DNA from: Nitrospira sp. CG24C
GTDB lineage: Bacteria; Nitrospirota; Nitrospiria; Nitrospirales; Nitrospiraceae
Length of the DNA: 32,299 nt
Direction of reading: 5' to 3'
Assembly (NCBI GenBank): GCA_002869885.2
Contig: NEWR02000009.1
Location: 668,873-701,171 of the forward strand
The notes under the pieces are model-generated. The model was given only the letters and a program-made list of their open reading frames with translations. It did not search any database and was not told the DNA's origin. This document shows positions 14,749 through 23,099 of the stretch, in pieces (position 1 is the stretch's first letter; each line of letters starts with the position of its first letter). Position numbers and translations under genes: made by a program.

Positions 14749-17163
14749 TCATACCCCTTCTTCAGCCCCCACCGCCCCTCGCCGCCCTACAACCTCTCTC
14801 CGTCCATCCCGGCCAGCCGCGCCCACGAGGCCATCCGCCTCCATTTGCTCGATCATCCGAGCCGCACGAGGGTAGCCCACCCGTAGCCGGCGCTGAATCA
14901 GCGATGCCGAAGCTTGACCGGTAGTCAGAACCAACTCTTTCGCCTGCTCATACACTTCGCCCAGCCCCTCTTCCTCTTTCGCACCTTCCTGCTTCAGTGC
15001 AATCTGCAATTCCTGATTGTAGGCAGGCTTGGCTTGATCCTTCACGAACTCGACCACACGGCGAACATCGTCATCCGACACAAACGATCCGTGCAGCCGC
15101 ATGACACGTCCGGTCCCCGAAGCCATATAGAGCATATCCCCACGACCGAGGAGCGCCTCCGCGCCGTTGGCATCCAAGATCGTGCGTGAATCGGTCTTCG
15201 ACGACACTTGAAAGGCAATGCGGGCCGGGAAGTTTGCCTTGATCAAACCGGTCAGCACATCGACCGACGGGCGCTGAGTCGCCAACACGAGATGGATGCC
15301 CGACGCGCGAGCCATCTGCGCCAAGCGCGCAATTCTGTCTTCCACTTCCTTCGGCGCCACCATCATCAAATCCGCTAATTCATCGATCATCACCACGATA
15401 TAGGGCAAGGGCTCCGGCGGAGTCGCCGGCGGCGTGAACGATCCGGGGCTGCCGTCCGGAAGCGCGGTTTCTCCGGCAGAAAGCCGCTCCTCTTCCGACA
15501 GAAATTGGATGGGCAATTCCGGCTGGTCTAACTTCGCCGCCGATTCCGCTTCCAGCACACCCTGAACCCCGGCGACTTTTCGATTATAGGCATCGATGTT
15601 TCGCACCCCTGCATCAGCCAACAATTTGTAGCGCCGCTCCATCTCAGCCACCACCCAACCGAGCCCCCGCGCCGCCGACTTGGCATCGGTGATGACCGGC
15701 CGTAGCAAATGAGGAATACCGTCGTACGATTGGAATTCGAGCATCTTGGGGTCGATCAGGAGCAGCTTGACCTCATCTGGTCGAGCCGAAAACAGCAGGC
15801 TCAGGAGCATCGTATTGAGACTGACGCTTTTCCCTGCGCCTGTCGCGCCGGCAACCAGCAAATGCGGCATCGTTTTCAGGTCGGCGATCGTGGGGGCTCC
15901 GAAAATGTCCTTCCCCAAGGCCAGGCTGAGTTTCGATCTGGCGCGCGAAAAGGCCTCGCTCGTCATCACTTCCTTCATCGACACCGTCTCGCGATAGAGA
16001 TTCGGCACTTCAATGCCAACCACCGATTTTCCCGGAATCGGCGCCACGATCCGGAGACTGATCGCCTTCAGCGCCAATGCCAGATCGTCGGCGAGGTTCA
16101 CAATGCGCGCGACCTTGGTTCCCGGCGCCGGCTCGAACTCATACATCGTCACGACTGGTCCGGGACGAACTTCCGTCACCTTTCCGGCGATGCCGAAACT
16201 GAGCAGCGCGCGGGTCAGTACATCAGATTGCGCCTTGATTTCTTCTTCCGTCACACGCCCTAGGGGACCTGACGGTTCGCTCAAGAGCAGGGCCGGATCC
16301 GGCAAGATATAGTCCCCGGCCTTCGCTTGGGCGACGATGATCTGCTTGTCCGACTCGGATTCGATCGGCTCATCCGGTTCGAGAGTCGGTTGTCGTGATG
16401 GCTGGATGACCGGCCAGTCCAATTCCGGCTCCGCAGCCGCGTCAGGAAGCGCCTCCTCGATCACCGCACGGATGGATGCAGCGGATTTCTGCCTGGCCTT
16501 CCGTGGTGACTCAAGAACGGCTTCTTCCACCGATCGTTCAGGGGCCAAGGCACGAGCCCGGTTGAACATCCAACTGCCCCAACCAGGAATCCGCCGAGCG
16601 ATCTCCGACAGAGAGATAGGGGTTGTGAAAAGGAGGGAGACCAGCAGCCCAGCCACAATGAGAATGTGTGCGCCGGTACTCGCGAAATAAGCTCGTAAAC
16701 TCTCGGCCACTACTTGCCCGAAGAAGCCCCCCGCCATCCCTCGATTAATAAGGCCGCTTGAGATGGTCGGCACCGCCATGATTTCAAGGTGAAACAGGCC
16801 GCTGAGAAACAGCAATGCCGCCAGCGAGGCGCCGGCGTTCCGCAGACGGATAGACAAATTGCTCTGAGTGAAACAGCGGACACCCATGAGGCCAAGGAGT
16901 ATTGGGAACATGTATCCGGCCCCGCCGATCGACCAGAATAGAGCAGACGCGAAAAACGCGCCGACCGACCCGATAAGATTTCTGGATGGAACGGTCGCAG
17001 ATAACCCGGCCCTGACCTCTCCCGAGACAAAGGACACCATGCTGAGAAGCGTCAAGAGCGCCAATGCGATCAGGACAACTCCGATCACTTCTCGTTTGAT
17101 GTGTGAAGAGGGAGAAGCGGCGCCGCGAGCCTCGCCCCGCTTGGCCGAAGTGGATGCACCCAT
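14749..17163 (-). CDS. ftsK: DNA translocase FtsK
   Basis: Septum-bound ATPase that clears chromosome dimers and terminus DNA at division. It has 804 residues. Membrane segments fall between about 25 and 185 (four visible hydrophobic stretches), followed by a short linker (200-290) and the motor domain: Walker A GATGAGKS (439-446), Walker B KLLLIDPK (466-473), then PYIVVMIDELADLMM and HLVLATQRPSVDVLTGLIKANFPARIAF. The C-terminal winged-helix gamma domain (RRLRVGYPRAARMIEQMEADGLVG) reads the orienting DNA motif. The last residues (GRRGAVGAEEGV) are read from a low-complexity stretch. A rsmA-ftsK-lolA order fits a conserved housekeeping run. The start ATG 17163 lacks a strong ribosome site. Confidence 0.95.
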   Translation of the reverse strand: MGASTSAKRGEARGAASPSSHIKREVIGVVLIALALLTLLSMVSFVSGEVRAGLSATVPSRNLIGSVGAFFASALFWSIGGAGYMFPILLGLMGVRCFTQSNLSIRLRNAGASLAALLFLSGLFHLEIMAVPTISSGLINRGMAGGFFGQVVAESLRAYFASTGAHILIVAGLLVSLLFTTPISLSEIARRIPGWGSWMFNRARALAPERSVEEAVLESPRKARQKSAASIRAVIEEALPDAAAEPELDWPVIQPSRQPTLEPDEPIESESDKQIIVAQAKAGDYILPDPALLLSEPSGPLGRVTEEEIKAQSDVLTRALLSFGIAGKVTEVRPGPVVTMYEFEPAPGTKVARIVNLADDLALALKAISLRIVAPIPGKSVVGIEVPNLYRETVSMKEVMTSEAFSRARSKLSLALGKDIFGAPTIADLKTMPHLLVAGATGAGKSVSLNTMLLSLLFSARPDEVKLLLIDPKMLEFQSYDGIPHLLRPVITDAKSAARGLGWVVAEMERRYKLLADAGVRNIDAYNRKVAGVQGVLEAESAAKLDQPELPIQFLSEEERLSAGETALPDGSPGSFTPPATPPEPLPYIVVMIDELADLMMVAPKEVEDRIARLAQMARASGIHLVLATQRPSVDVLTGLIKANFPARIAFQVSSKTDSRTILDANGAEALLGRGDMLYMASGTGRVMRLHGSFVSDDDVRRVVEFVKDQAKPAYNQELQIALKQEGAKEEEGLGEVYEQAKELVLTTGQASASLIQRRLRVGYPRAARMIEQMEADGLVGAAGRDGRREVVGRRGAVGAEEGV

Positions 17164-17210
17164 AGAGCGGATGCTAGCACAGGGAATGGGTCATTTCAAA
17201 CAAATGGGGC

Positions 17211-17306
17211 GGAGGTAGTCTGGATCATCCCCCTTGCTCCCGGAACGCGCACGATCAGAATGTGCTCGTTCGACGGCCGCAGTGGGGGACAATCCAGACC
17301 ACCTCC
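17211..17306 (-). repeat. Palindromic repeat family 1, copy E
   Basis: A 96-nt palindrome between rsmA and ftsK. Outer arms 17211-17233 and 17284-17306 pair at 20 of 23 positions. Read on the minus strand the core is nearly identical to copy C, while the outer arms are different in sequence from those of copy C. Confidence 0.88.
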
Positions 17307-17369
17307 TTGGAGCGATGAGGGGAATGCGAAGTAGCGTGGATGGGCACCACGGCATACACGTGGACCTCA

Positions 17370-18164
17370 TTAACCAAGGGCATGCGCGAGCCGGAGGAAG
17401 TCCTCAACCGACAAGGTCTCTGCCCGGCGAGTCGGAGCAATATCCAATTGCTTCAATCCCTCGGCTACGGAAAGAAGCTCATACCCTTCATCTCGCAGAG
17501 AATTGACCAGCGTTTTTCTTCGATGGGCAAAAGCCGCCTTCACGAGTGCGCGAAATTCGACTTCTTCTTGCTGGCTGAGCCTCGTGCGCTCTTTCGTGCG
17601 CAGTAAGACTACTGCCGAGGCGACTTCTGGCCTGGGACGGAAACACTGGGCTGAGACACGAAACGATTTAGTGATCTCGGCTGCATACTGCGCCATGACC
17701 GAGAGCACGCCATAGTCCGAGCCGCCGGGTTTTGCCACGAGACGATCTGCCACTTCGGCCTGCAACATGAGCACCATGCGGAGAAACCGGCCCCGCTGGT
17801 CGAGTAATCGAAAGAGCAGCGGAGTTGAAATGTAGTAGGGCAGGTTAGCCACGACGACCGTCCCGATCGGCAGGCTCTCGACCGGATAGGCCAGCGCGTC
17901 TTCACAAACCAACTCTACATTTGGAAGTTCCGCTTGCCTGGTTTCGAGATAGGCATGGAGCCGTGAGTCCACTTCGATCGCCGTCACACGACCGGCTGCG
18001 CGGCTCAGCGCCTCTGTCAGGATGCCGCGGCCCGGACCGATTTCCAACACGTGGTCGCTGGGTTGCAATTCTGCCAACGCAACGATTTTACGCACGATGT
18101 TGGGGTCGATCAGAAAGTTTTGACCGAGCCGTTTGTTCGGCGGAGGGAGATCAGGAATCGACAC
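17370..18164 (-). CDS. rsmA: 16S rRNA dimethyladenosine transferase RsmA (KsgA)
   Basis: Dimethylates two adjacent adenines in the 3'-terminal hairpin of 16S rRNA using S-adenosylmethionine. It has 264 residues. The start is GTG 18164, 3 nt after the stop of the preceding small gene, so translation is probably coupled. Motifs: KRLGQNFLIDPNIVRKIV (11-28), SAM site EIGPGRGILTEAL (41-53), catalytic NLPYY (107-111), CFRPRPEVASAVV, and KAAFAHRRKTLVNSL. The length is normal for the family. The pdxA - small gene - rsmA order keeps the common pdxA-rsmA linkage. Confidence 0.95.
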   Translation of the reverse strand: MSIPDLPPPNKRLGQNFLIDPNIVRKIVALAELQPSDHVLEIGPGRGILTEALSRAAGRVTAIEVDSRLHAYLETRQAELPNVELVCEDALAYPVESLPIGTVVVANLPYYISTPLLFRLLDQRGRFLRMVLMLQAEVADRLVAKPGGSDYGVLSVMAQYAAEITKSFRVSAQCFRPRPEVASAVVLLRTKERTRLSQQEEVEFRALVKAAFAHRRKTLVNSLRDEGYELLSVAEGLKQLDIAPTRRAETLSVEDFLRLAHALG

Positions 18165-18167
18165 CGG

Positions 18168-18494
18168 TCAATTCCCACTGGAAGAAGGAGGAGCTGCTTG
18201 CGCCAACTTCTTGGCCAAGTCTGTAAGCGGAATTTTGAAATAGTCGGTGAGATCGGTAAACTCTTCCACGAAGTCGTTGGTAAAAGAGGGCCCCGGCTGC
18301 AGGGCGGCAAACTTCTGCCCTTCTTTCTGGCCCAGAGATTCGGTGATGAGCGCACTCGTTCTGGCCTTCCACTTGGCCATTCGTTCGGCTCCGGCAACGG
18401 TATTGAGAGTTTCCATGGTCTCCTGGAAAATCTGATCCAATTCCTTCAGCTGCTTCTGAATCATGATATAAGCCGCACCCGATTGGTTGGTCAT
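18168..18494 (-). CDS. Small helical protein of unknown function between pdxA and rsmA
   Basis: A 108-residue protein. AGGAG lies 7 nt before the ATG at 18494; a GTG one codon earlier is also possible. It is predicted largely alpha-helical and charged (IQKQLKELDQIFQETMETLN, GAERMAKWKARTSALITESLG), with a central Gly/Pro break (LQPGPSFTNDFVEEF) and a Pro/Ser tail. It has no signal peptide, Cys or obvious active site. Coupling to rsmA (3-nt gap) and the good ribosome site make it a real gene. I do not recognise the family. Confidence 0.75.
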   Translation of the reverse strand: MTNQSGAAYIMIQKQLKELDQIFQETMETLNTVAGAERMAKWKARTSALITESLGQKEGQKFAALQPGPSFTNDFVEEFTDLTDYFKIPLTDLAKKLAQAAPPSSSGN

Positions 18495-18510
18495 CACTAG
18501 GCTCCTCTTG

Positions 18511-18631
18511 AGATGGTCTATCTGGTCTATTCGGTCTGTCTGGTCTGTCTGGTCTGTCTGGTGCCGCCTTTATCGACAGAGGCTCGACTCAGTCTAGATA
18601 GACCAGAGAGACGAGATAGACCAGACAGACC
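18511..18631. repeat. Nonamer hairpin repeat H4
   Basis: The left arm (18511-18572) has exact 9-bp repeats GGTCTGTCT in a row; the right arm (18594-18631) is complementary (TAGACCAGAGAG, TAGACCAGACAGACC). It spans the gap between the pdxA stop (18634) and the ribosome site of the small gene. This is the clearest case of 9-bp periodicity in the window. Confidence 0.85.
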
Positions 18632-18633
18632 CT

Positions 18634-19668
18634 TCACCGTCTTTTTGCCAGCTGGGCGGCCAGCGTGATCGCCTCGATCAGACTGCCAGGGTCTGCGATG
18701 CCTTTCCCCACGATATCGAACGCGGTCCCGTGATCGACCGAAGTACGAATGATCGGCAGACCCACCGTCAGGTTCACACAAGTGCCGAAGGCGACAAGCT
18801 TTAAGGGAATGAGCCCCTGGTCATGATAGAGGGCCACGACACCGTCGTAATCACCTCTTGCCGCCTTACCAAATAGCGTATCGGCCGGTAAAGGATCGCT
18901 GGCGCGAATGCCCTGGGCCTGTGCCGCACGAGCTGCCGGGAGAATGACCCGCGCCTCTTCGTCCCCGAACAGTCCATGTTCTCCAGCATGGGGGTTCAAC
19001 GCGGCAACACCAACCCTCGGTTTCTTAATTCCAAATAGGTCCCTCAAGGCCAGATGAGCCAGCCTGATGGCTTTTTCGATCTTGGCCTGGGTCAGGAGCG
19101 TTGGCAAATCCTTGATCGCGACATGGGTTGTCACAAACATGATGCGGAGCGGTCCTCCGATAATCATCATGCCGGACTCCTCGGTCTTGGTCAGGTCTGC
19201 CAGCAGTTCCGTATGGCCGGGGAAATGACAGCCGGCCATGTTGATCGCTTCTTTATTGATCGGTGCTGTGACGATGCCGTCGATACAACCGAGCTGGGCC
19301 AGTTCAACGGCCTTTTTAATGAACAGCACGGAGGCCGCTCCGGTTTCAACCGCCGCAACTCCACGCGGGAACCGCCCAAGGGGACGATCGAGCGGGTCCA
19401 GCACGGCCAGGTCACTCAGGCGCGGTGGCTTAGGATCGTGGCCCTCCACACGAATCACGTTCACCTTGAGTTTCAGACTCTTGACCGCCTGCTGCATCAC
19501 CGGAAACGAGCCGATGACAATTGGACGACACAGGCGCCGCAATGCCGGTCTTACCAGGGCCTTCGCAATCACCTCCGGGCCAATCCCTGCCGGATCTCCC
19601 ATGGTGATCCCGAGAAGAGGTTTGTTTTGTTTATTTGGTTTCTTTGGTTTGTTTTGTTGTGTCTTCAT
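18634..19668 (-). CDS. pdxA: 4-hydroxythreonine-4-phosphate dehydrogenase
   Basis: An NAD-dependent step of pyridoxal 5'-phosphate synthesis. It has 344 residues. The ATG at 19668 has GGGAG 7 nt upstream. Family motifs: PLLGITMGDPAGIGPEV, ITAPINKEAI-type TAPINKEAINMAG, PGHTELLADLT, NPHAGEHGLFGDEE, PLPADTLF, ALYHDQGLIPLK and SVDHGTAFDIVGKG. The first 16 residues (MKTQQNKPKKPNKQNK) are not family sequence: they are read from the right arm of hairpin repeat H5. A start further in (the Met of GITMGDP) would remove conserved residues, so the repeat appears to be translated. In the mRNA the ribosome site and ATG would lie in the hairpin loop. Confidence 0.93.
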   Translation of the reverse strand: MKTQQNKPKKPNKQNKPLLGITMGDPAGIGPEVIAKALVRPALRRLCRPIVIGSFPVMQQAVKSLKLKVNVIRVEGHDPKPPRLSDLAVLDPLDRPLGRFPRGVAAVETGAASVLFIKKAVELAQLGCIDGIVTAPINKEAINMAGCHFPGHTELLADLTKTEESGMMIIGGPLRIMFVTTHVAIKDLPTLLTQAKIEKAIRLAHLALRDLFGIKKPRVGVAALNPHAGEHGLFGDEEARVILPAARAAQAQGIRASDPLPADTLFGKAARGDYDGVVALYHDQGLIPLKLVAFGTCVNLTVGLPIIRTSVDHGTAFDIVGKGIADPGSLIEAITLAAQLAKRR

Positions 19669-19738
19669 TAACCTACTCCCCATTGAACCAAACAAACGAA
19701 ACAAACCAGACAAACCAGACAAACCAAATAAACCGTCT
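19621..19738. repeat. Nonamer hairpin repeat H5, overlapping the pdxA start
   Basis: Arms 19621-19657 (TTTGTTTTGTTTATTTGG type) and 19684-19738 (ACCAAACAAACG, AACCAGACAAACC type) are complementary. The loop, 19658-19683, contains the pdxA ribosome site and start codon. One arm is coding for the PdxA N-terminal tail. Confidence 0.85.
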
Positions 19739-19745
19739 TAAGCGG

Positions 19746-20753
19746 TTACCAACCATAGAGATACACCACATACCCTATATAAAGGATGGCGCTCCCGCTC
19801 AGCAACCAGGGTCGCCAGAGAGCGCCCCAGGCAGCCTGCGCCAATAAGAAGGTGGCAGCGGTCACGGCAAGTACCATGGTGATCAATGCCGTCGGCGCCA
19901 GCGTCCAGTCCGTACCCAGGAGCCCGATCGAGACTGGGATTGTACCCTGAAAGACGATCGCGCCGGTGACATTCCCTACCGCCAACCGATCCTTCTTCCG
20001 GTAGAGCCAGAGAAAACTGTTCGACATCTCAGGTAGCTCGGTCGCCAGGGGCGCGACAAGAAGGGCCAGGATCAATGGAGATATCGACAGGGCTCGCGCG
20101 ATCGTTTCTGCAGCGAGCACAAAGAGATGCGCTCCGAGCGCGAGACCAGCCAAGCCGATGAATGCTTGAAGACCTATGAGTCCAAACGACGGGGTTGCCG
20201 CCTTCCTGGCAAAGAGCAGCGGCTCAAGCCCACCACCCTCGCCTCCCTCCTCATCAGTCTCACTAAACTTCAGTTTGACGTAATAGAGATAGAGCCCTAT
20301 CAACCCGACGGCGGCGACGGCATGCGCCAGTCGAGACGGAATAAACACACAGGCCAGCGCGACGCTGTAAGCCGCCACAAAGAAGGAGAGATCGCCCCTC
20401 ACATCACGATAGTTCAATCGGAAAGCGGCGGTTCGCTTCCCAAGTTTGGCGTAGACCACCAGCAAGATGGCCAAGATGGGGATCACCAGCGTGGTCAACA
20501 TGAAGGGAGCGCCGAGGATCGCGCCCAACCCCACCTCCGCTTCGGCACGGCTGGCCCCGAAAAAAATGGCAATGACTGGGATGGAGGTTTCAGGAAGTGT
20601 GGTGCCGATGGCCGCCAACACGCCGCCGACCGCGCCTTCGGACAAATTGAATCGCTTGCCCACCCACTCGATGGCATTCGTGAAGAGCGTGCAGGCGCCC
20701 AGCGTCACCGCGACAGAAACGAGGAAGAGAAGAGTATAGAGGAGAACCGTCAT
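19746..20753 (-). CDS. Sodium/calcium exchanger family membrane protein (CaCA)
   Basis: A 335-residue inner-membrane cation antiporter with about ten membrane segments. The two inverted alpha repeats of the family are visible: GGVLAAIGTTLPETSIPVIAIFFG (about 42-66) and LILALLVAPLATELPEMSNSFL (about 226-247), each with the acidic Glu that binds the cation. An acidic cytoplasmic loop (SETDEEGGEGGG, near 167) lies between the halves, a possible cation-sensing loop. The start overlaps the larC stop by ATGA (4 nt), so it is translationally coupled to larC. The transported ion is not certain; members exchange Ca2+ for Na+ or H+, and the partner gene leaves a role for another divalent metal open. 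Confidence 0.88.
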   Translation of the reverse strand: MTVLLYTLLFLVSVAVTLGACTLFTNAIEWVGKRFNLSEGAVGGVLAAIGTTLPETSIPVIAIFFGASRAEAEVGLGAILGAPFMLTTLVIPILAILLVVYAKLGKRTAAFRLNYRDVRGDLSFFVAAYSVALACVFIPSRLAHAVAAVGLIGLYLYYVKLKFSETDEEGGEGGGLEPLLFARKAATPSFGLIGLQAFIGLAGLALGAHLFVLAAETIARALSISPLILALLVAPLATELPEMSNSFLWLYRKKDRLAVGNVTGAIVFQGTIPVSIGLLGTDWTLAPTALITMVLAVTAATFLLAQAAWGALWRPWLLSGSAILYIGYVVYLYGW

Positions 20754-21955
20754 CCCCGGCCCGTTGGCCTAGCGACTCGCTGTTTGGCATAGGCGAGGGC
20801 CGCGTCTTCGAGCACGTCTTTTACGGGGCGGCCCGTTCGTTCGGCTATCCGCCTGCAATCGAGATATTCCGGAGCCGTTTTGGCCGCAGTCTTGCTCACA
20901 TCGGCAATCTTCATCCGGACAATTCCACCGCGCACCTTCACCGAGACAAACCGCCGGGGAAGGATCTGTCGCATGACCTCACGAATCCGGACTCCCAACG
21001 TGGTCGTTTCCTGAAACAAGACGTCAAGAATCCGATCCAGCTGCGCCGAAGCCGCGAGACAGGTCAACACGATGCCGGGCCGTCCACGTTTCATGATGAC
21101 CGGCGTCAGCGTCACATCGAGCGCCCCGCGCGCGAATAACTGTTCCATCACATACTCATACGTTTGCGGGTTTACATCGTCAAGGTTCGTTTCAACCTGC
21201 AGCACCGTATCCCGTTCTCGCGCTCCTCGGGATGACGGTTGCGCGAGAAACACCCGCAACGCGTTCGGCCAGCCGTCAGGATCGGCATCGCCCGCTCCAT
21301 AACCGATGGCCGTCGGCGTCATCACCGGCATGGGACCGAACTCAGATGTCAGCGTACGCAACAGAGCCATGCCGGTCGGCGTGGTGAGCTCACGGGAAGG
21401 GCCTGCGCTGTAAATCGGAATTCCCTTCGCCAGAATGGCGACCGCGGGACCAGGCGCCGGCAGGATACCATGAGCCGATTGCAGCGTCCCGGCTCCCACG
21501 TTGACAGGGGAAGACGTCACACGCGTGACGCCCAACAGATCGCAGCAGATCAGCCCTCCGACAATATCGACAAACGAATCCAGCACCCCCACTTCATGGA
21601 AATGGACGTGATCCTTGGCCACGCGATGGGCATGTCCTTCCGCTTCGGCCAATCGATCGAACACCGATCGGCTTTGCCGCTTGATCTTGTCGGGAATCCG
21701 ACTTGCGGAGAGGATGGCGTGGATCCGATGAAGCGAGAGTGGCTTACGCAATCCTGACGTGATCACGACATCCACTTTCGTAGCGTGGATCGCCCCTCGA
21801 TGCACCCGCCGCTTCTTTAGCGTAAACCCTGAAAGCTTGAGCCGTTTCAGCCCGCTCACCAAGTCGGGAAACGGGGCTCCCGCGTCTACAAGCGCGCCGA
21901 GGATCATGTCGCCGCTGATGCCGGAATAACAATCGAAATGGAGATGCGCGCCCAC
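20750..21955 (-). CDS. larC: LarC, nickel insertion protein for the nickel-pincer cofactor
   Basis: CTP-dependent nickel chelatase in the synthesis of the NPN cofactor of lactate racemase and relatives. The start is GTG 21955, 5 nt after AAAGGA, giving 401 residues beginning GAHLHFDCYSGISGDMILGALVDAGA; the frame extends to a TTG at 21976. Other signatures: KDHVHFHEVGVLDSFVDIVG, ELTTPTGMALLRTL, GYGAGDADPDGWPNALRVFL, ETNLDDVNPQTYEYVMEQLFARGALDVTLTPVIMKRGRPG, and the closing DCRRIAERTGRPVKDV. It is a single continuous gene, unlike the split/frameshifted larC of Lactobacillus. It is followed by an overlapping cation exchanger. larB is about 2 kb away; larE and larA are not seen. Confidence 0.92.
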   Translation of the reverse strand: MGAHLHFDCYSGISGDMILGALVDAGAPFPDLVSGLKRLKLSGFTLKKRRVHRGAIHATKVDVVITSGLRKPLSLHRIHAILSASRIPDKIKRQSRSVFDRLAEAEGHAHRVAKDHVHFHEVGVLDSFVDIVGGLICCDLLGVTRVTSSPVNVGAGTLQSAHGILPAPGPAVAILAKGIPIYSAGPSRELTTPTGMALLRTLTSEFGPMPVMTPTAIGYGAGDADPDGWPNALRVFLAQPSSRGARERDTVLQVETNLDDVNPQTYEYVMEQLFARGALDVTLTPVIMKRGRPGIVLTCLAASAQLDRILDVLFQETTTLGVRIREVMRQILPRRFVSVKVRGGIVRMKIADVSKTAAKTAPEYLDCRRIAERTGRPVKDVLEDAALAYAKQRVARPTGRG

Positions 21956-22084
21956 GTGCGTCCTTTCCCTACTCAATACTTACCGCGCCCATATTACCCA
22001 AGCTGCGCGCGAACGGCAATCGGCCAAAATGGCGCGCGAGGAGCGCGACTTTTGAGAAAGGCGAGACATGTGAGACGAACGACG

Positions 22085-22147
22085 GTTCGAGGTTCGGCGT
22101 TCGAGGTTTTCTGAACTTCGAACTCGGAACTTCGAACTCAGAACCTC
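22085..22147. repeat. Heptamer hairpin repeat upstream of larC
   Basis: Left arm GTTCGAGGTTCGGCGTTCGA (22085 on), loop TTTTCT, right arm of 7-bp units GAACTTC, GAACTCG, GAACTTC, GAACTCA, GAACCTC. The inner sequence nearly matches 9848-9905. Upstream (22031-22080) are GCGCGAGGAGCGCG and GGCGAGACATGTGAGACG, also like the composite element at 9807. Confidence 0.78.
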
Positions 22148-22184
22148 TAATCCCCGCCAGCCCCGCCCGTCACGCTTGAATACA

Positions 22185-22213
22185 TTGACAGCCTACCGAC
22201 GCTGTGTTATCCA
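22185..22213 (+). promoter_or_regulatory. Promoter-like sequence facing the 190-nt palindrome
   Basis: TTGACA (22185-22190), a 17-nt spacer, then TG-T-TATCCA (22205-22213). The -35 box is perfect; the -10 box is weak but has the TGn extension. The expected transcription start, about 22220, coincides with the first bases of the palindrome at 22219. A consensus DnaA box TTATCCACA (22207-22215) overlaps it. Confidence 0.45.
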
Positions 22214-22218
22214 CACAA

Positions 22219-22408
22219 GCCCGCATTGTTCATGACGGTTCGTCGCGAAATCGCTGAGCCGTGTCGCGAGACCGGTGCGCGGAGCCGTGAGGCCCCGAGG
22301 CGTACTCGTGCAGTACGTCGAGGATCCGCAGGGCGAGCCCGTCGGCCGAAGGTTCGTCGCAGCAGCGGATCGGCGATTGCAGCAGAAGCGCTCATGAATA
22401 ATGCGGGC
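22219..22408 (+). repeat. Palindromic repeat family 4, copy 1 (190 nt; possible structured RNA)
   Basis: Outer arms 22219-22235 and 22392-22408 are complementary at 16 of 17 positions (the odd one a G-T pair). The centre is GAGGCGTACT-CGTGC-AGTACGTCGAGG (22297-22323). Intermediate stretches (for example 22248-22260 with 22372-22384) also pair. Short frames across it are by-products. A further small hairpin TGCCCA-CTGTC-TGGGCA lies at 22415-22431. It occupies most of the 21956-22467 gap. Confidence 0.75.
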
Positions 22409-22467
22409 CGGACTTGCCCACTGTCTGGGCACTTCGCAACAATAGGCTGGTGACGCGCTAATCCCTT

Positions 22468-23019
22468 ATGACAATCTGCCGGTCCCTCCTCACGCCCTGC
22501 TCAGAGTCATTCGGATCGTGGAGTGGTCGGGTCATCTGGGTACTGCTCTGCGCCACGCTGTTACTCTGGACCCCGCCTTACGCCTCAGCAAAATCGAAAC
22601 CCCACCGGGCTCCGCGCCCAGAGCCTGAGCTCAAGATTCTCGATCTGAACGTCTCCCCCAACCCCTACATAGCCTCATCCGGTCCGTTGCAGTTTTCCGC
22701 CTTAGTCCAACTGCCCAAGGAACTGGATGGCGCAACACTGCTGGAGGTCTCTTCGTTCATTACGTCACCATCGAAAAACTCACTGCGTTTTCTGACCGAG
22801 CGTAAGCCACTCGAGCCGCACACCGCCTCAACCAACGGCGCAGCCCCTCCACACGTTTCTGTCCTCCTGACGTGGGATGGGTTGGATCAGAAGAAAACCC
22901 CGGCGGGAGCGGGACTCTATCACTACGAAGTGCGGGCCAAGTTGTTGGCGAACGGCGAGAAAGGTCCCAGGACGCAGATGGTTGCCTGGCCGAAACGGGG
23001 AACGATCGAAGTGAAATAA
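22468..23019 (+). CDS. Secreted protein with an Ig-like/FlgD-type fold, function unknown
   Basis: A 183-residue protein from the ATG at 22468. The N-terminus is a signal peptide (SGRVIWVLLCATLLLWTPPYASA). The mature part begins with a basic Pro-rich stretch (KSKPHRAPRPEPELKI) and then looks like one beta-sandwich of the kind found in FlgD-type Ig domains: LDLNVSPNPYIASSGPLQFSALVQLPK, a central VSVLLTWDGLDQKKTPAGAGLYHYEVRAKL, and a last strand. The motif WDG...AGxYxYxV is typical of that fold. No ribosome site is seen; GCTAAT lies 5 nt before the ATG and could be a -10 box of a leaderless message. It is convergent with larB. Confidence 0.72.
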   Translation: MTICRSLLTPCSESFGSWSGRVIWVLLCATLLLWTPPYASAKSKPHRAPRPEPELKILDLNVSPNPYIASSGPLQFSALVQLPKELDGATLLEVSSFITSPSKNSLRFLTERKPLEPHTASTNGAAPPHVSVLLTWDGLDQKKTPAGAGLYHYEVRAKLLANGEKGPRTQMVAWPKRGTIEVK

Positions 23020-23099
23020 AGGGATACACGGGACAGCGGGATAAGGGGGTAACCGGACTGTTTCACTATCCCGCTATCCCTTTACCCCGCTGCCCCCTA
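23020..23099. repeat. Hairpin of 7-8 bp G/C-rich units between a secreted protein gene and larB
   Basis: Left arm GGGATACACGGGACAGCGGG (23021 on) and ATAAGGGGGTAACC; right arm ACTATCCCGCTATCCC, TTTACCCCGCTGCCCCC. It begins directly after the stop at 23017-23019. The right arm codes for the end of LarB, including its stop codon (23074-23076). It is similar in style to 8425-8526. Confidence 0.72.

Noticed and set aside
157-17306. Reading palindromic repeat family 1 as integron attC sites
   Set aside because: The copies lack paired RYYYAAC and GTTRRRY end boxes, lie among housekeeping genes and occur in both orientations.
22207-22215. A perfect DnaA box (TTATCCACA) as sign of a replication origin
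   Set aside because: It is single, with no cluster of further boxes, AT-rich unwinding region or dnaA/dnaN nearby; one such match by chance is plausible in a window this long.
22193-22453. Three short frames across the 190-nt palindrome
   Set aside because: They overlap each other on both strands and are explained by the palindromic GC-rich element.
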